DNA from: Costus lasius
Lineage: Eukaryota > Streptophyta > Magnoliopsida > Zingiberales > Costaceae
Assembly: GCA_027563935.2 (NCBI GenBank)
Contig: CM050447.1
Location: 10,632,501 to 10,696,500 of the forward strand
DNA length: 64,000 nt
Direction: 5' to 3'
In this document: piece by piece, positions 12,119 through 25,175 of the stretch
Numbering within the stretch: position 1 is the stretch's first letter
How the letters are laid out: each line of letters begins with the position of its first letter
Made by a program: the position numbers and the translations under genes
The notes under the pieces: generated by a model
The model's input: only the letters and a program-made list of their open reading frames with translations
Told to the model about the DNA's origin: nothing
Databases searched by the model: none

Positions 12119-15100
12119 ATGAGATCATTCTGTTGCTCACTCCCGCCCTCTCCTGTCCCACTGCAAACTCCACGAAGAGCCACGCCGTCTCGATCGATCC
12201 CCTCCTCCATCCATTCCATTACCGCCGTCGCGAATTATGGGGGGCATTTTGGCCACCACGACGGCAGAGACGTCTCGCGATGCTTCCAGAATCTTCTTAT
12301 CCGAATGGTCGCGGGGGCCCTCTCCCTCTCCCTCATGACCTCGCCTCCCCTCTCAGCCGTCGCCGTTGAGAGCCCATCTCTGGCCGAGCTCACGCGGCCC
12401 TCCCCCGAGCTCTGCCGGGAAGAGGAGATCGAGATGGATTCAGCGGATGTGCTGCCTCAGCCAATCACCAACGAGGATCTCGTCGAGGAAGCTTGGGAGG
12501 TTGTTAACGACAGTTTCCTTCCAGAGGCCGGAGGCCGGCCTTGGACCCTAGAGAAGTGGATGGTATGTGAACAATTGCTTTCTCTCTAGATTTTGCTTAG
12601 GTCGGAAGTTTGATTCGTCGTTTTCGTTTTTTTTTTTAATTTCTATTATGAACACATGAATGGTGCATTAGGTTATTGTAGTATAACTTTTACTGCACCG
12701 AAGTTGAAGTTTTAGGACGTGTTTTCCGATGTAAAATCAATCAGTTAGCGTGTGTGTTATTAGGCGTAGTTATAGGTCATGCAATTAGTTCCCACTGCCC
12801 ATATTCGAAAACAATAGTAGGGACGTTGCATCTTTACATTAAATACAGTTTATCCAACTTTCGCTACGGAAATTTCAATTTGTCTAACCATGATTTATCT
12901 TGCATCACTTGCCACTTACCACCTTTCGTCAGATTAACCTCTCCTTTGTGAAGATTCTTTCCCACTTTTATATTGTTAACGTATTATCTTGTTGTCACCT
13001 GTTCAGAGTATTCCAATTACACCTTTAAACCTCATATGGGGCACTGTTAAAGGCTAGGTTAGAAAATAACTAAATGGATTATTTTCTAAATTTAGCATAT
13101 CTCTACATATTTTAACTGGTTTGACCTAATTCAAGTATGTAACGATTATGATTTAAAGCTTCAAAACTTGATGATGTTAAACTGGTGTTAGGTCTGCTTT
13201 TGGGTTTCTGCTGCGTACTGCTCAGTTGGTATGGTATAACATATAATAAAAGTGCCACGCGTATCAACTCAGACGAGAATTTTAGATCTTTTTGTGATAT
13301 TATTATTAGCTCATGTTCTCTGAAGTTTTATTATGGCAAATTCCATAAAGATGTGCTGTTTAATTTTGATTATACAGTCATGGTGCCAGCTGATTCACAT
13401 GGTAGTTTTAATATAAATTATACCAAAAAAAGGGTCCGAATCATTAATCTAACAGCGGATATAACACCAATTTAATGGATGGACAGACTGTTATGAAGTA
13501 TAAAGGTTATTAAATCATACCAAACTTGGGTTTGGGCTAAGTTGGTAGAACACATAGATCATGATATATTTAGCAATAGATAGACAAAGCAGCGCATGGA
13601 AAACATAGGGACATGAAATGTAAATGGCCTTAATCACATGCGACCAAAACTATGCTAATCTTTACTAATTTTGATAGCAAAAACTAACTAACAAATGGAG
13701 GGCAATGAGAGACACTCAAAGAAAGTCATACTCTGGTATGACTGAGTTATTTTTGTGTTACAAATACATGCAATAAGAATATTGTGGCTCAACAACCCTG
13801 TCTTGAAGGAAAAAAAGTTTGTAGTGATTTTGAGCACCTGAGCATCCTATTCTTGACTCATGACAATTTGATTGGGGCTGACATACCTAAAGGCCTTTTT
13901 CCTATTTTTACCATGGAGTTTCTCCACAAAGGACTTCTCCTTAGAGCCTTTTGCTGTGGCCATTTTCCCTCTTGTATTATAGCTCCAGCCTCCAAGTACA
14001 TCTTATTGGCTACCTACAAAATTCTTATCGAAGCATCACTAAAAGAGATAGTTTATCTAAATATAGTAGCTATATATTTATTAGGTACTACTAATATTCT
14101 TTTAAAAAAATCAGTAAAAACAAAAAAAAAGCATGCTAAATAAATTAACTGTGCCCCTACAATTATGCAAAAAGGTTATTGTAAAGAACACGAGCTTTTG
14201 GTAAAAATATAAATAAAAAAGCCTTTTAGGTAAATCCTTCAATTTTATTTTACAAAGATAGACATGTTATGAGAAAGATTTCTTGAGTTTCTAGACAACT
14301 AGAGAAAAAGATCCTATTGATTAGTAAAATTTTCAAGAAACCTCAACTATCTATAATGTCTCAACGCTCAATTATCTAATTTGCTTTGACCTCATGCTTG
14401 CTTATATAGAGTAATCACATGCATCAGGCTAGAACCCACGAAGGAGGTGTATTACTAATATAAAATTAGCAAATTGAAGAGGAAAACACTACTGTTATGG
14501 GAGTCAATACTAGAGAATGAGCTAAAGAAATTCAAGAGGTAATAGACACCAGTTGAATGTTGCCTTTTCAATCCAGATGACTAGGGTTCTAGCAGAATTC
14601 ACTGCTCACTTGAGTTTGATTATTTTGGCTAGAAGTGTGTTGGCCTCATTTTTAGTCAGTAATCACTAGGTAAATTCTCCTATTTTTTCCTTTGAACTTT
14701 TGATGTTGAACACATCATTTTGCAATTAACGTGTCTTTTTTTTCCATTTATATATTGGCATGAGCACCCTCAATTTGCTTTTCATAATGTTTTTGTTGCC
14801 ACAGCAAAAGAAACAGGACTTCCTTCAAAGCAGAATACAAACAAGATCTAGAGCTCATGATATCATCAAGAAGATGCTGGCTAGCTTGGGTGATCCATAT
14901 TCACGGTTTCTTTCTCCCACAGAGGTGAGCATTAAATCATAGTTTGCATTACATTCAAATACCAACTTGGCATTTTTCTGTTTTTTTACTACAGATTCGC
15001 TGAATAATTTTAAAAATGTCACAATAACGGTTCTTATCCGTTCTCCTCCTACTTTATGTACATTCCAACTTATTTTTGGTCAAGGGGTTAATGTTGATAG

Positions 15101-15998
15101 TTATTTATGTCTCTTAAACCTTTATCTAAGAAGGTTAATGATGCTGGGCAGGATTTGAGAAGAGGAGAATAGAAAAAGAAGAGATGGAACAAAACCTAGA
15201 TTCCAGAGGGGAGGATACTAGATAAAAGTAATAGATAATTCATTAACCAAAGCTACCATTATAGTCGACATAAGCCATATATATATAGATAGACATAACC
15301 GTAAACAAATATAGGCCACTAACCCATGACCTAACAAATAATCCCAAGTTACATTACTTGCAATTAAAATTTTATAAGTTTCATAAGTCAATTGTGCTCA
15401 ACATGCTTTAGTGTGTTGGCAAGGGGAGAAGTTGTTGATCCTTGAGGAGGTCTAGAGAGCATCGAGTGTGAGATGGTTGGTGACCTAAATAAGAAGTATG
15501 TGTTGGCAGTCAACAACGAATCTAGATGGTGAGCGATGGAGGTGTTCTAAAATGCACATTAAAGTAGAAGCATAGGGCGAAATCAATTGCATCCAATGTC
15601 TTGATTTTTAGGTTGAGCAATGCTAATTGACCAAATGTAGAAGATGCTCTCGGTGGTGATTGACTGTTCTTCACTCTCCTCTCTTATTATTTTTACCTCA
15701 TGTTGCTCATCTTGTGACCCCTCACACATGTGGAGGTGGCTGTAATTGGCAATTGAGAAGCATGTTAGTTACACATGATGGGTCTACAATGTACAATGAT
15801 AGTTGGCATGGATGACATTGATTGAGAGTCAATGTGGTCCTACAAACAGACCTAGCAAAAATTGACCCGACCCGACCCAATATGAAGTTAAGCGGGTTCA
15901 AGTCGGGTGTTATCATGTTTGACTCATAATTGGGTCGACTTATTCAATTAATCAAGTCATACACATGTTAACTCACGTAACCCATTTATATTATATTT

Positions 15999-16033
<35 letters not shown>

Positions 16034-19000
16034 TATATTTATACATGTATATATACTATATTATGTTATATTGTATACTTAAAATGCATAGGAATATATT
16101 TTTTAATATATACTATTTATTTTAGTATCAATAATATTTAATTTTATATTATATAAATCTTTTATATGTTTTTATATCTTAAACAGGTTATGTGGGTTTC
16201 TGTTCGGATAGGGTCAAACTTTGACCTAATTCATAAACGTGACAGGTTCAGGTTGGGCTTAAATGGGCTGCTAGTTGCGTTGACAAGATACATTTATGAC
16301 TCAAATTGCTAAGTCTATCTACAAACATGGTGAATAATAGGTAAATTGGTAAGTGGATCATGAGCATATGATGATGCAAACAAGGTGGAAAGAGGTGAAC
16401 CGATAAACAATGATCTAGTAGTACACAAGTTGGCGGAGGGTTGGTAGAATCACATATATGGCTTGTTTGTGGAGGAAGAATCAGGGGTCAATTTAACTTT
16501 GTACAAATCAATGCAAGATAGAGTTTGAGAAAAAGAAAATAGAAAGAGAGGGTTGGGAGGGGGAGAGATACACTAGAAGAGAAAAAGATACTAGACAAAA
16601 GTAATAAGTATTTCATTAATAAAAACTACCATGACAATAAAAACTTGTCATATATAGGCGTGTAGACATAACTCTAGATAAATACAATCCACAAACTAAA
16701 ATTCACCACTAACCCATGAGCTAATTAACTTTCTCGTAATGTTTAACTTGGTAAGACCCACTAAACACTAATATAATTAAATTATTAAAAATTACACTAT
16801 TATTCCATTTATTGTCCCGCATAAATTTATTATATGATCATAGCACTTTTTCCCAATTGATGGAAATCAATTCATGGCATACACATAGCTTTATGAGAAG
16901 TGAATTTACAACATTTGTTTCTTCCCATCAGAAGACTTGGATATTAGCTTTATGGGTATTTGCATGGAGACAATCTTTATATGGAAACCTCAATCTTGCT
17001 TCATCTTCAAGCAACATTTTCTTCTGGTTCCTCTCCAACATATCTGATACCAAAATGGAGCTTCTTGAAAAAAAACAATGATGTCAAGCTTCATGTAGAT
17101 TCAATTTGCAGATTCAGTTATTATCTCCATCAGTTTGTGGCAGTAGAGCTTAGCATCAGATATGTCCAAGTATGTGATTGTGAATTATGATCTAGCAAAA
17201 CCTTATGGTTCTTGCTTGTAGGAGTACACTTTTTCATCGATTCTTCATGCATATTTATTAATGTAGAAGTAATAAACTTTCTCAAGAATTATATTGTAGT
17301 CACTATTTTTAATTCCCACATTCCACAATTTGTCCGTATGAATTTCCTGCATTGCTACTAGCCTTGCTAAATTATTATCTGATGGAAAGTTGTTGTGATA
17401 TTCAGCAGTATTATCTCCCTATTTGAGTTTTCTTTAGAAACAAAGCTCCGGTTTTCATTTCAAATTACGTTCCTTTAACTTATGTCAACCTCTTGTTGCT
17501 GTCTATAATGACAAGGATTTTTCATGTTTGTTGGCGTATGGTACATTTGTTTGGCATTGTCCAAAGTTCTCAAAGATGGCAAAATATGATGTTACTGGCA
17601 TTGGAATAAATCTGAGGGAAGTTCCTGACGATAAGGGTACTGTAAAATTGAAAGTGTTGGGAATCATACTAGACGGTCCTGCTCATTCTGCTGGAGTGAG
17701 ACAGGTAATGTGCTAACAACTTATTTTCTGATGTCATAAGCTACATAATTTCATTGTACATTTTTTTAAACATAGAATCTAGTCCCAGATAAGGAAACAA
17801 AGAGTGAAGGTACCTACATGATTAATATAACGCACAGTCACATAATCCATGAAATGGAACCTGATATTTACTGAGGTGCAACTGGGCAACATGATCGCAT
17901 TTTAGATAATTTATGTGTATTTATATGTATGAATATAGGCACACACTATGTTTTTCAGCTATATCTTGGTGTAACATGACGCCCTTTCGGATCATTATGA
18001 TTTGACCATGTAACACTATGTTCTAATATAGAAATATTGCATTGATGTAGGTACAGAAAGATTACATGATATATTTCATGATCGAGGCATGGCCTGCTTC
18101 TTCTCATGCGTTGTTTAGACTGTTTTTATCCTGCTCGATTTTTCCTCTTAATTTCATTCTAACAATTGAGTCACAAAAGTAGAAATGTTTGAGATGGCCA
18201 TTATATCAATCATTAGTGGATGTTTGCACTGCGTCTAGAGTTCCTAACATTGCTTCAGCAATAATACAAGTAATAATATTGAGTAATTGAACATCCTAGT
18301 CTACAATTATTCAGTCTGTCTTGAGCCGCGTTTGGGGTTGTAGGCGGCGTGGGGCTGGCTGCACCCACGCTCTCACACTACAGGCGTGGGGCGTGGGGTG
18401 GGTGAAAAATAAATTTGTGGCGTAGGGCAAGCCACGTAGTTCCTTTGACCCGCAGCCCGCTTGACCCATGCGTTGTCAAACGCAGCCTTGAACGGATACA
18501 AATTCCTAATGGAGAACTTGTTTTGTGTGACCCTTGTTTCCAAATGCTACTATGCAATCCACAATAATGTAATTATCATTATGTCAAACGTGGGTCTATC
18601 ATTTTTGCATATTACTTGTCTTTTAGTTTAAATCGTCAGAACAAATACAAGTTTTTTTACTTTTGGATGATGTATAGTCAGATAGTTCAAGAAGAAAGGA
18701 GGAAGCTCCTTCTAATCCAAAGCAAGGTTTAAAGTCTCGGTCCCTTGCTTGGACTACCGGACATATAGATACTAGATGGTACCGGATGTACCAAAATTAC
18801 TTGTACCGATATGGGTACTATCTTGGATTCGTATCTACCACCGGTACCAGGGACTGGTATTTAGATGTTGATACTTTTCTATATTAAGTAATTATAATTT
18901 GGATTGCAGCCTTGAAGGAAATAGACAAGTGCTAACAATAATAAACTTATCATACCATGTCATGTTATTTATTACTCTTGGTACTTGTGCAGGCATGCAC

Positions 19001-22000
19001 AGGAAATAGTGGCCATTAATATGCACTAAAGTAGACTTTTTGTCATGTTTCATGTGATATTTGTCACCCAGATGGCCTGTATTTAAGCCTTGGTATCATT
19101 TTACTACAGTATTGTTCGTTGCCTAATAAGAATTTATGTGCTTTCAAAGATTATCTTGACCTTTCATCTCATCATGAAGATAGCTGGCGCCCTTCCAATA
19201 TTTTTCATGTATTATGAACTCATTCAGCTTTTTTGTTTCTGTGAAGGGGGATGAACTTTTATCAGTTAATGGTGTAGAAGTCAGAGGGAAGTCAGCTTTT
19301 GATGTTTCTTCCTTGTTACAAGGTCCAAATGAAACATTTGTAACGATTGAGGTTGTGCATTAAGGATGCGTGTACCTGTTCTTGTATATTGTTCCTAGTT
19401 ATGAACTCATCTGAATCTGTCATACGTGTAGGTTAAACATGGAAACTGTGGTCCCATTCAGTCTATGAAGGTCGAGAGGCAACTTGTGGCCCGTTCTCCC
19501 ATTTTCTATCGTCTAGAAAAATTGGATTCTGAAGGCACCTCCGTTGGATATGTACGGATAAAAGAATTCAATGCCTTGGCAAAGAAAGATTTGGTTATTG
19601 GTATTCTAGATCTCTGCTTAATGAATTCAGATTTTTAGCACTTTTGTCTCTGTTTTATTAGTTCTTCGTTCATGATTAGTTTTGATTGTCATTTCCTTGC
19701 TCTTTTTTAACTTCACCTTATTTTTGTTATTTGCATATCTAATATGCAGCATTGCAACGCCTTGAAGATGCTGGGGCCTCGTACTTTATTTTAGATCTTA
19801 AGGATAATCTTGGGGGTCTAGTGCAGGTACGATTTTCTCCTAGTCTTTACTGACATTGTTATTCGGGCCACAATTATTATAAGTTGTAATGACAAACTAT
19901 ATCTAGACTAACCCTTTTTTGTTCTTAACTTAGTGAACTAATTGTTTTTTTGCATCATACATCTTTGTTGGGCTTTTAAGTATATTCTAATATAAAGATT
20001 TAAACAAATAGGTGATTGTTGATTTGAACTGTGATCAGCTAGAACAACATGGTATCTCCAAATAGTTCACATCTATCATGTCTGTGTGTAAGATTACTAC
20101 TAATTGGCTAAGAATTTATAATTCAGATTGGAAAACTTTTTCTCCATGAATCCACAGAGGAAGTGTAAAAGGATCTAACTGTTTGCTGCATCAACTTTCT
20201 TAAGTCCCGAATCCCTAGCATTTATCAAATGTATCATTACAATGCATAAGCTTTCAAGTACTCAAAAGACCTGACCAATCACTTGTCCATCAAATAACAA
20301 GCGAACATTTATGATAAATAGGATGAATTTATGTTGTCAGGAACTCAGGATTGAGTTCTTCCTGGGAACCGTGATGGATCATACTAATAGCAATTTGAAA
20401 TTTGAACACGACATAATAAAGCACCAATGAAGGGTTTGTTTGTGGTTGCTATGCTCTGAGGCAAAAATGGTGCGGTTTTCAAAAGGAAGCTATTTGGGTA
20501 TGGTGCAATGCAATGGAGATGGTATTATTTTAGTGCTTTTAAATAAATTAAATTAAATAATATTATTTTTAAAATTTACTGCATGATTCATTACTGAGAT
20601 ATAATTTTTTATGTATAAATAAAAATAATTTTATAATTAAAATGATTAATAAAGTAGCAGTGGAGATGGAATGGGCAATGACGGTGGCACTCAAGGATTC
20701 ACCATGGAATTTTCGCCTAAGAAAAGCCCACCGAACATAATAATTGTTTATAAATAAGAAAAAACTAAATATTTTTATAATTAAAATAATTAATAAGGCA
20801 ACATGGATGATGATCATTGATTCACATGAGAGTAAATATTGAATGCACCACAAATCAAATTTTTAAACTATATTAAAAAAATAAAGTAACCATAGCTGTA
20901 TTACAAAATAATTTTTAAATAATTGAAATAATTAATTGTGATGTGATTATTAATATTGTACTATATTATATTCATGATAATATAACTATATTAATTATAA
21001 TTAGATTATTAATATTTTTACTATTTAATTATACTAATAATAACAACTATAATGTATATTATTATAAATATATTATTTTTTATTATATTAGAGTTGTGAA
21101 CGCACAGCTCCTCAAACACGGTGCTTTGGGAGAAGCGATTATGAGCAGTCACCTAATAGGCAAAAAGTGCCTCCAATAAGTCCTAAATTATATTGAATCG
21201 AATGATGTGTATGTTTAGAATTTACTATTTTATAAAATAAAATGAATAACATAATAATCAAGTAGAAACATAATAATTACAACATAAAAGAATGCTACTA
21301 TTGGCTTCTAATAACAACGAGACCGTAAACTTGTTAAGCATTAAAGAAGCAAAACAGTTGATTGTAGGGGCTGGTAGCAAAGTAGAAATTGGTTGACAAT
21401 AATATTAGAAGCATTGTTGGTTGACCCGATTATGGAAGTAAGACAAGAAAATCAAAGAAAAATCTTATATTGCCATAGTTATCTAAAAATACCTAAGGGC
21501 TTGGTTTAATTGTTAACAAGTTAGCAAATAAAAGATAAACGAGTTCAATATTTATTCATCTACTTTATTAGTTCAGAACGGATAGATCCTATATATTCTG
21601 ACTATGATCGGTGATCCTATTATTCTTATACTCATTAAGTTGCTATGCATAGTTTGGATTGATTAAGCTTATCTAGATTATAGGATCATAAGATCTTAGA
21701 TCTAGAATTCGTGACAACATATACCAACTTTTTGATAATCAACCTCCATCCGTAAACCAAAATAACTCATAGGATACATCTAAAGTAGAGACACCTCATA
21801 TCTGCCCGTCTACAAGATAAATTCAACACCATGCAGATGAAAATTTGCACCAAATTGATAAAATCAACAACTGACCCTCATGGGTATTTAATATTTTACC
21901 AAGGGCAATAGTCTTAGTTTCACATCTAACGAACCTAACCTAGTTGTCTGTAAGTTACCCTCAATCTAGCACAGTCCCAAACGGGGTCCAACACTCTCCA

Positions 22001-25000
22001 CAGCACATACTGAATTTTCTGTTTCTGAACAACACCAAACTGATAAAATCAACAACTGGCTCTCATGGGCATTTTACCAATGTGCAGGGCAATAGTGTTA
22101 GTTTCACACCTAACGGACCTAATCTAGTTGTCTGTAAGTTACCCTCAATCTAGCACAAACCAGTCCCAACCAAGGCCCGACACTCTCCAGAACACTTACT
22201 GAATTTTCTGTTTCTGAACAACACACCTCAGAGCATATTTTATGTCAAAATCAGTGTCTATATTCATCATTTGATATTCCAGACAACAGAGTTAAAATCC
22301 TAACTACAGCCCTGATTATGAACAAAATTGTAACACAACATCATTTAGGAAATACGTGAGATTTAAAGACTGTACCAGCCTAAAACAACTCATTAAACTT
22401 CAAAATTTTGATTAAACAGGAGAGGTGCAATTCACCGTAACAAAAACAAGGAGGAATAATGATAAGTACCTTTCCTCTGAGTGAGTGTTAGCCTAAAAAA
22501 TGTAACGAGAATGAGTACACTAAATACCTCCTACGGTTTATTCTAAACAGTTCTAGATTTCTAGTTGTGTTATATTCAGCCTGACCACATTTTTACCAAA
22601 ACAAGAGTCAAATCAAACTCATAATAACTTGCGCTATCTTTTGACCACCATGTTGCACTACTTGCAACTTAACTCTCCTAAGTTCCTTATTAAAAACAAG
22701 TAGCAGCATTTCGCAAGCATGCCCATATCATCAAATGTGGTATTAGCAAATAGATATGCTGAGTGCTGTCAAAGAAAAGAAATTACTTGTTTCATCCATA
22801 GTGGAAATACTGCTCCATGCCTGAATACTATACATGTTGCTCATACCGACATAGTGATTCTATGTTTCATCAATAGATAAACTAATGAAAGGTTACAACT
22901 TGAATTCATTTTGCCACATAGAAGTGGATCTGGGAATCCTCTGATGACAGTATAGGACGTGCCAATACTAAAGGATCCGATTCTAGTCATTTAATTTTCT
23001 AAATTTTCATTAATTTTTGCCTAGTTCATGTATAAGTTACGAGATGGAATGTTGGAACTTCTTGTGTTGTTCATCAAATTTAATCACATGACTAATAATA
23101 TTTTGGTTTCTTAAATCTAACAGTGCAGTTGTTTTCCTAGGCTGGGATTGAGGTAGCTAAGCTTTTCTTGAACAAGGGAGAGACGGTATGCAATCTCCTA
23201 AATACTAAGGATACTATTATTTCCCTTAAAAATGAAATGCCTTCTTTACTCTTTGTTTTTTTTTTCCTTTTTATGTGTTCCTTCCTAGCATATTTGTTGG
23301 ATCTTACATGTATCTTTTTTTTCTGGCATGGCTTTGGTGACAATTAGAACTTAACATAGTTCACTTTGGATAGTCTTGTAACTAAAGCAAACTGTTCCAT
23401 TTACTCGTATCTCTTAGTTCTTTGAATCCCTTAATTTTCTTGATCAAGTGTTTTAGTGGCTAATTCATATTTCATCAAAATCACATTATCTGTGGAAGCC
23501 CATTGCTTCCAATTGGTTGACTGAGTTTTGATCCATTTTTCAGTTTTGATCATCAATTCTGCTAGGATCTGATTCTCCGTAAGGAAGTTTGAGTTAGTCT
23601 TGTTGAACATTTTATTATGATAGCTTTTTATAAAATTTACCCAAATTCATACATGTTTGGTAATCGTAGGTGATCTCGACTTTGCTTGTAGGCCTAGATC
23701 TTGAAATAATGATAAATTTGTGCATTTGTTTGGTCCCAGACAATTTGGTCTTGGGATTGACCATATTCTGAGTGGCATCAGCAATCCATTCAAGCCATGT
23801 TGTAAGGTCGCTTAAATGTTTGATTGATTTGTTCCAGTTATTTATCACTTTGCTTAATCCAAATTTTACATTAGTGCTACTTATTATGTGATTAATATTC
23901 ACACGCGTAGTGATGATCACTCGTCAATTTGTTCCCTTGCCAGCACACCATTAACCAACTCTGAATGCGTGGTGGATATACAAACATACATGTTAAGGTT
24001 TGGCTGTGAAACAAATGCACCTATAACAGTAAAGACGCATACTGTTTCATTAAGTGTCTTTTTTTCAATACGTATGGTAACTTTTGGTAAGTAGATTAAT
24101 TTAGCACTATTGATCTTATTAGAAGGTTTAGGTCAGTGTATAACTATCTTAGTTTAAGCAATTTAATTGCCTTCAGCTCTAATTACACCGACCCTATCAT
24201 CTTTGGTGATTACTAGTGTTTTCGAACTTTCAGTTTCAAGATGAAAGAGCATTTTTATTCAGTCATTCTAAGTGTATGCTTATACCTGTGGCCACGAACT
24301 ATGATTTTTCCCCTTGTGTTTCAGGTCATCCATACAGTGGGCAGGGATCCTGATATCCAGAAAAGAATTGTTGCTGAAAATGCCCCCTTCGTTGCCCGTC
24401 CTCTCATTGTATACTGTCTCCATTCTTAGCTTTTTAAACATCATGGCCTTGGACCATTTACTTGTTCCCACGACACTAGCAACTTTTCTACTATTGAGAT
24501 TATTCCATGGTGGATTAGAGATACTAATTAGCATATGACTGCATGTTGCTAGAGAAAACTTCTTATTCTTCTTTACTTTTTTGGGCCCGTCAGTGGGGAC
24601 ATCAATGGAGGCTAATCATATTCAGTTTCTCATGCAGGTTCTGGTTAACAACAGAACTGCGAGTGCAAGTGAGATTGTAAGATGTGTAAATTTCCTCCTT
24701 TTTTTTCTTGTAAATATATTGTCCTTGGAAGTCCTCTAACGATGCGATGAGATTATTGTTTAATTTTCAGGTTGCTACAGCACTTCATGATAACTGCAAA
24801 GCTGTTCTTGTTGGCGGAAGGACTTATGGCAAGGTTTGGATATGTGCAATGAACGTTCAACTATTCTACTTCCAATACCTAATCTGTACATTCAACAAAT
24901 TACTTGCAGGGATTGATACAATCTGTTTACGAGCTTCACGATGGATCTGGCGTGGTAGTCACTATTGGAAAGTACGTCACACCAAATTTCAAGGACATCA

Positions 25001-25175
25001 ATGGAAATGGAATAGAACCTGACTTCTCACGTCTTCCAGGTGAACTTTTTTTGGTCATTAAGAGGCATACAGCACGACAATAGCACCTCCATGGTTCAAC
25101 TTTTTTTGGTCACTTGCAGCTTTGATTGAGGTGGTCAATTATCTTTCGCAATGCCGCATAGTAGGCAAAAGTTGA
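12119..25175 (+). CDS. CTPA: Chloroplast carboxyl-terminal processing peptidase (S41, CtpA/D1P family)
   Basis: Twelve coding exons give 489 aa: 12119-12562, 14805-14924, 17567-17704, 19247-19351, 19432-19600, 19750-19826, 23141-23185, 24325-24408, 24638-24676, 24771-24833, 24910-25039, 25120-25175. All splice sites are GT-AG and frame is kept. The N-terminus (MRSFCCSLPPSPVP..) is Ser/Pro/Arg-rich like a transit peptide, and a hydrophobic MVAGALSLSLMTSPPLSAVAVE stretch ending in an Ala-rich cleavage site suggests lumenal targeting. A PDZ domain (TGIGINLRE ... SVNGVEVRGKS) spans exons 3-4. The S41 core holds DLKDNLGGLVQ, the nucleophile in NNRTASASE (Ser403 by count) and the base in RTYGKG (Lys428), 25 residues apart as in Scenedesmus D1P. 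Family members trim the D1 C-terminus so that the oxygen-evolving Mn cluster can assemble. Plants have three paralogues, and I cannot tell which this is. Introns are very large: 2.2, 2.6, 1.5 and 3.3 kb. Confidence 0.9.
15849..16318. mobile_element. Mutator-like MITE with (AT)n core
   Basis: About 470 bp flanked by the 9-bp direct repeat CTACAAACA at 15840-15848 and 16319-16327; a 9-bp target duplication is typical of MULEs. Imperfect terminal inverted repeats: GACCTAGCAAAAATTGA at the left against the complement of TCAAATTGCTAAGTC at the right, with three extra bases (TAT) outside the right copy. The inside carries GACCCGACCC repeats on the left, GGGTTTCTGTTCGGATAGGG-type sequence on the right, and a TA microsatellite at about 16002-16032. 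No transposase. Confidence 0.75.
16002..16032. repeat. (AT)n microsatellite
   Basis: About 15 AT dinucleotides in a row, in the centre of the MULE-like MITE. Confidence 0.9.
18325..18486. mobile_element. hAT-like MITE in CtpA intron 3
   Basis: A GC-rich 162-bp island in AT-rich intron DNA. Left end GCCGCGTTTGGGGTTG, right end complementary to it (CAACGCATGG..GCGTTGTCAAACGCAGC in part), giving an imperfect inverted repeat around G(C/G)(C/T)GCGTTTG. The repeat CTTGA lies at 18320-18324 and 18487-18491. Ends of this kind are common in plant hAT MITEs, which make 8-bp duplications, so the 5-bp repeat leaves the class open. Confidence 0.6.
18725..18890. repeat. GGTACC-rich repeat, possible short transposon remnant
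   Basis: Starts AAGGTTTAAAGTCTCGGT and then holds several GGTACC/GGTACCGG-type motifs up to about 18860. The 39.6-40.0 kb insertion ends with a related motif in reverse (CCGGTACAAAAT..TTTAAACC). The likeness suggests a dispersed family, but no terminal structure was found. Confidence 0.35.
20400..21180. other. Repeat-like block in CtpA intron 6
   Basis: Runs of AT-rich inverted and direct sequence (AATAATTTTTATAATTAAAATAATTAATAA-like blocks near 20620-20660 and 20760-20800, split here by changes) flanked by GGGTTTGTTTGTGGTTGC at 20433 and a GTGCTTTGGGAGAAGCG stretch at 21120. Looks like transposon-derived DNA. No terminal repeat or target duplication could be fixed. Confidence 0.3.
21851..22222. 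repeat. Tandem duplication, two units of about 185 bp
   Basis: Two adjacent units in CtpA intron 6. Landmarks TGATAAAATCAACAACTG (about 21856 and 22041), TTGTCTGTAAGTTACCCTC (about 21944 and 22128) and GAATTTTCTGTTTCTGAAC recur at 184-188 bp. Units differ at many bases and by small indels, so it is not recent. No coding sequence. Confidence 0.85.

Larger units (their letters stand above)
15150..16740. repeat. Pair of degenerate direct repeats in CtpA intron 2
   Basis: The stretch at about 15150-15345 and that at about 16500-16735 share blocks in the same order: an AGAAAAAGA-rich start, ACTAGA(T/C)AAAAGTAATA, TTCATTAA, CTACCAT, GACATAAC and CCACTAACCCATGA. They flank about 1.1 kb that includes the MULE-like MITE. 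They look like worn LTR ends or an old segmental repeat. No coding sequence lies between them. Confidence 0.5.

Noticed and set aside
13520..13560. tRNA-like stretch GGTTTGGGCTAAGTTGGTAGAAC
   Set aside because: It resembles a D-arm start by chance; no acceptor stem, anticodon arm or T-arm could be completed.
13784..14143. Plus-strand frame of 119 codons in CtpA intron 1
   Set aside because: Enclosed by intron with good splice sites on both sides; hydrophobic by AT content and no family resemblance.
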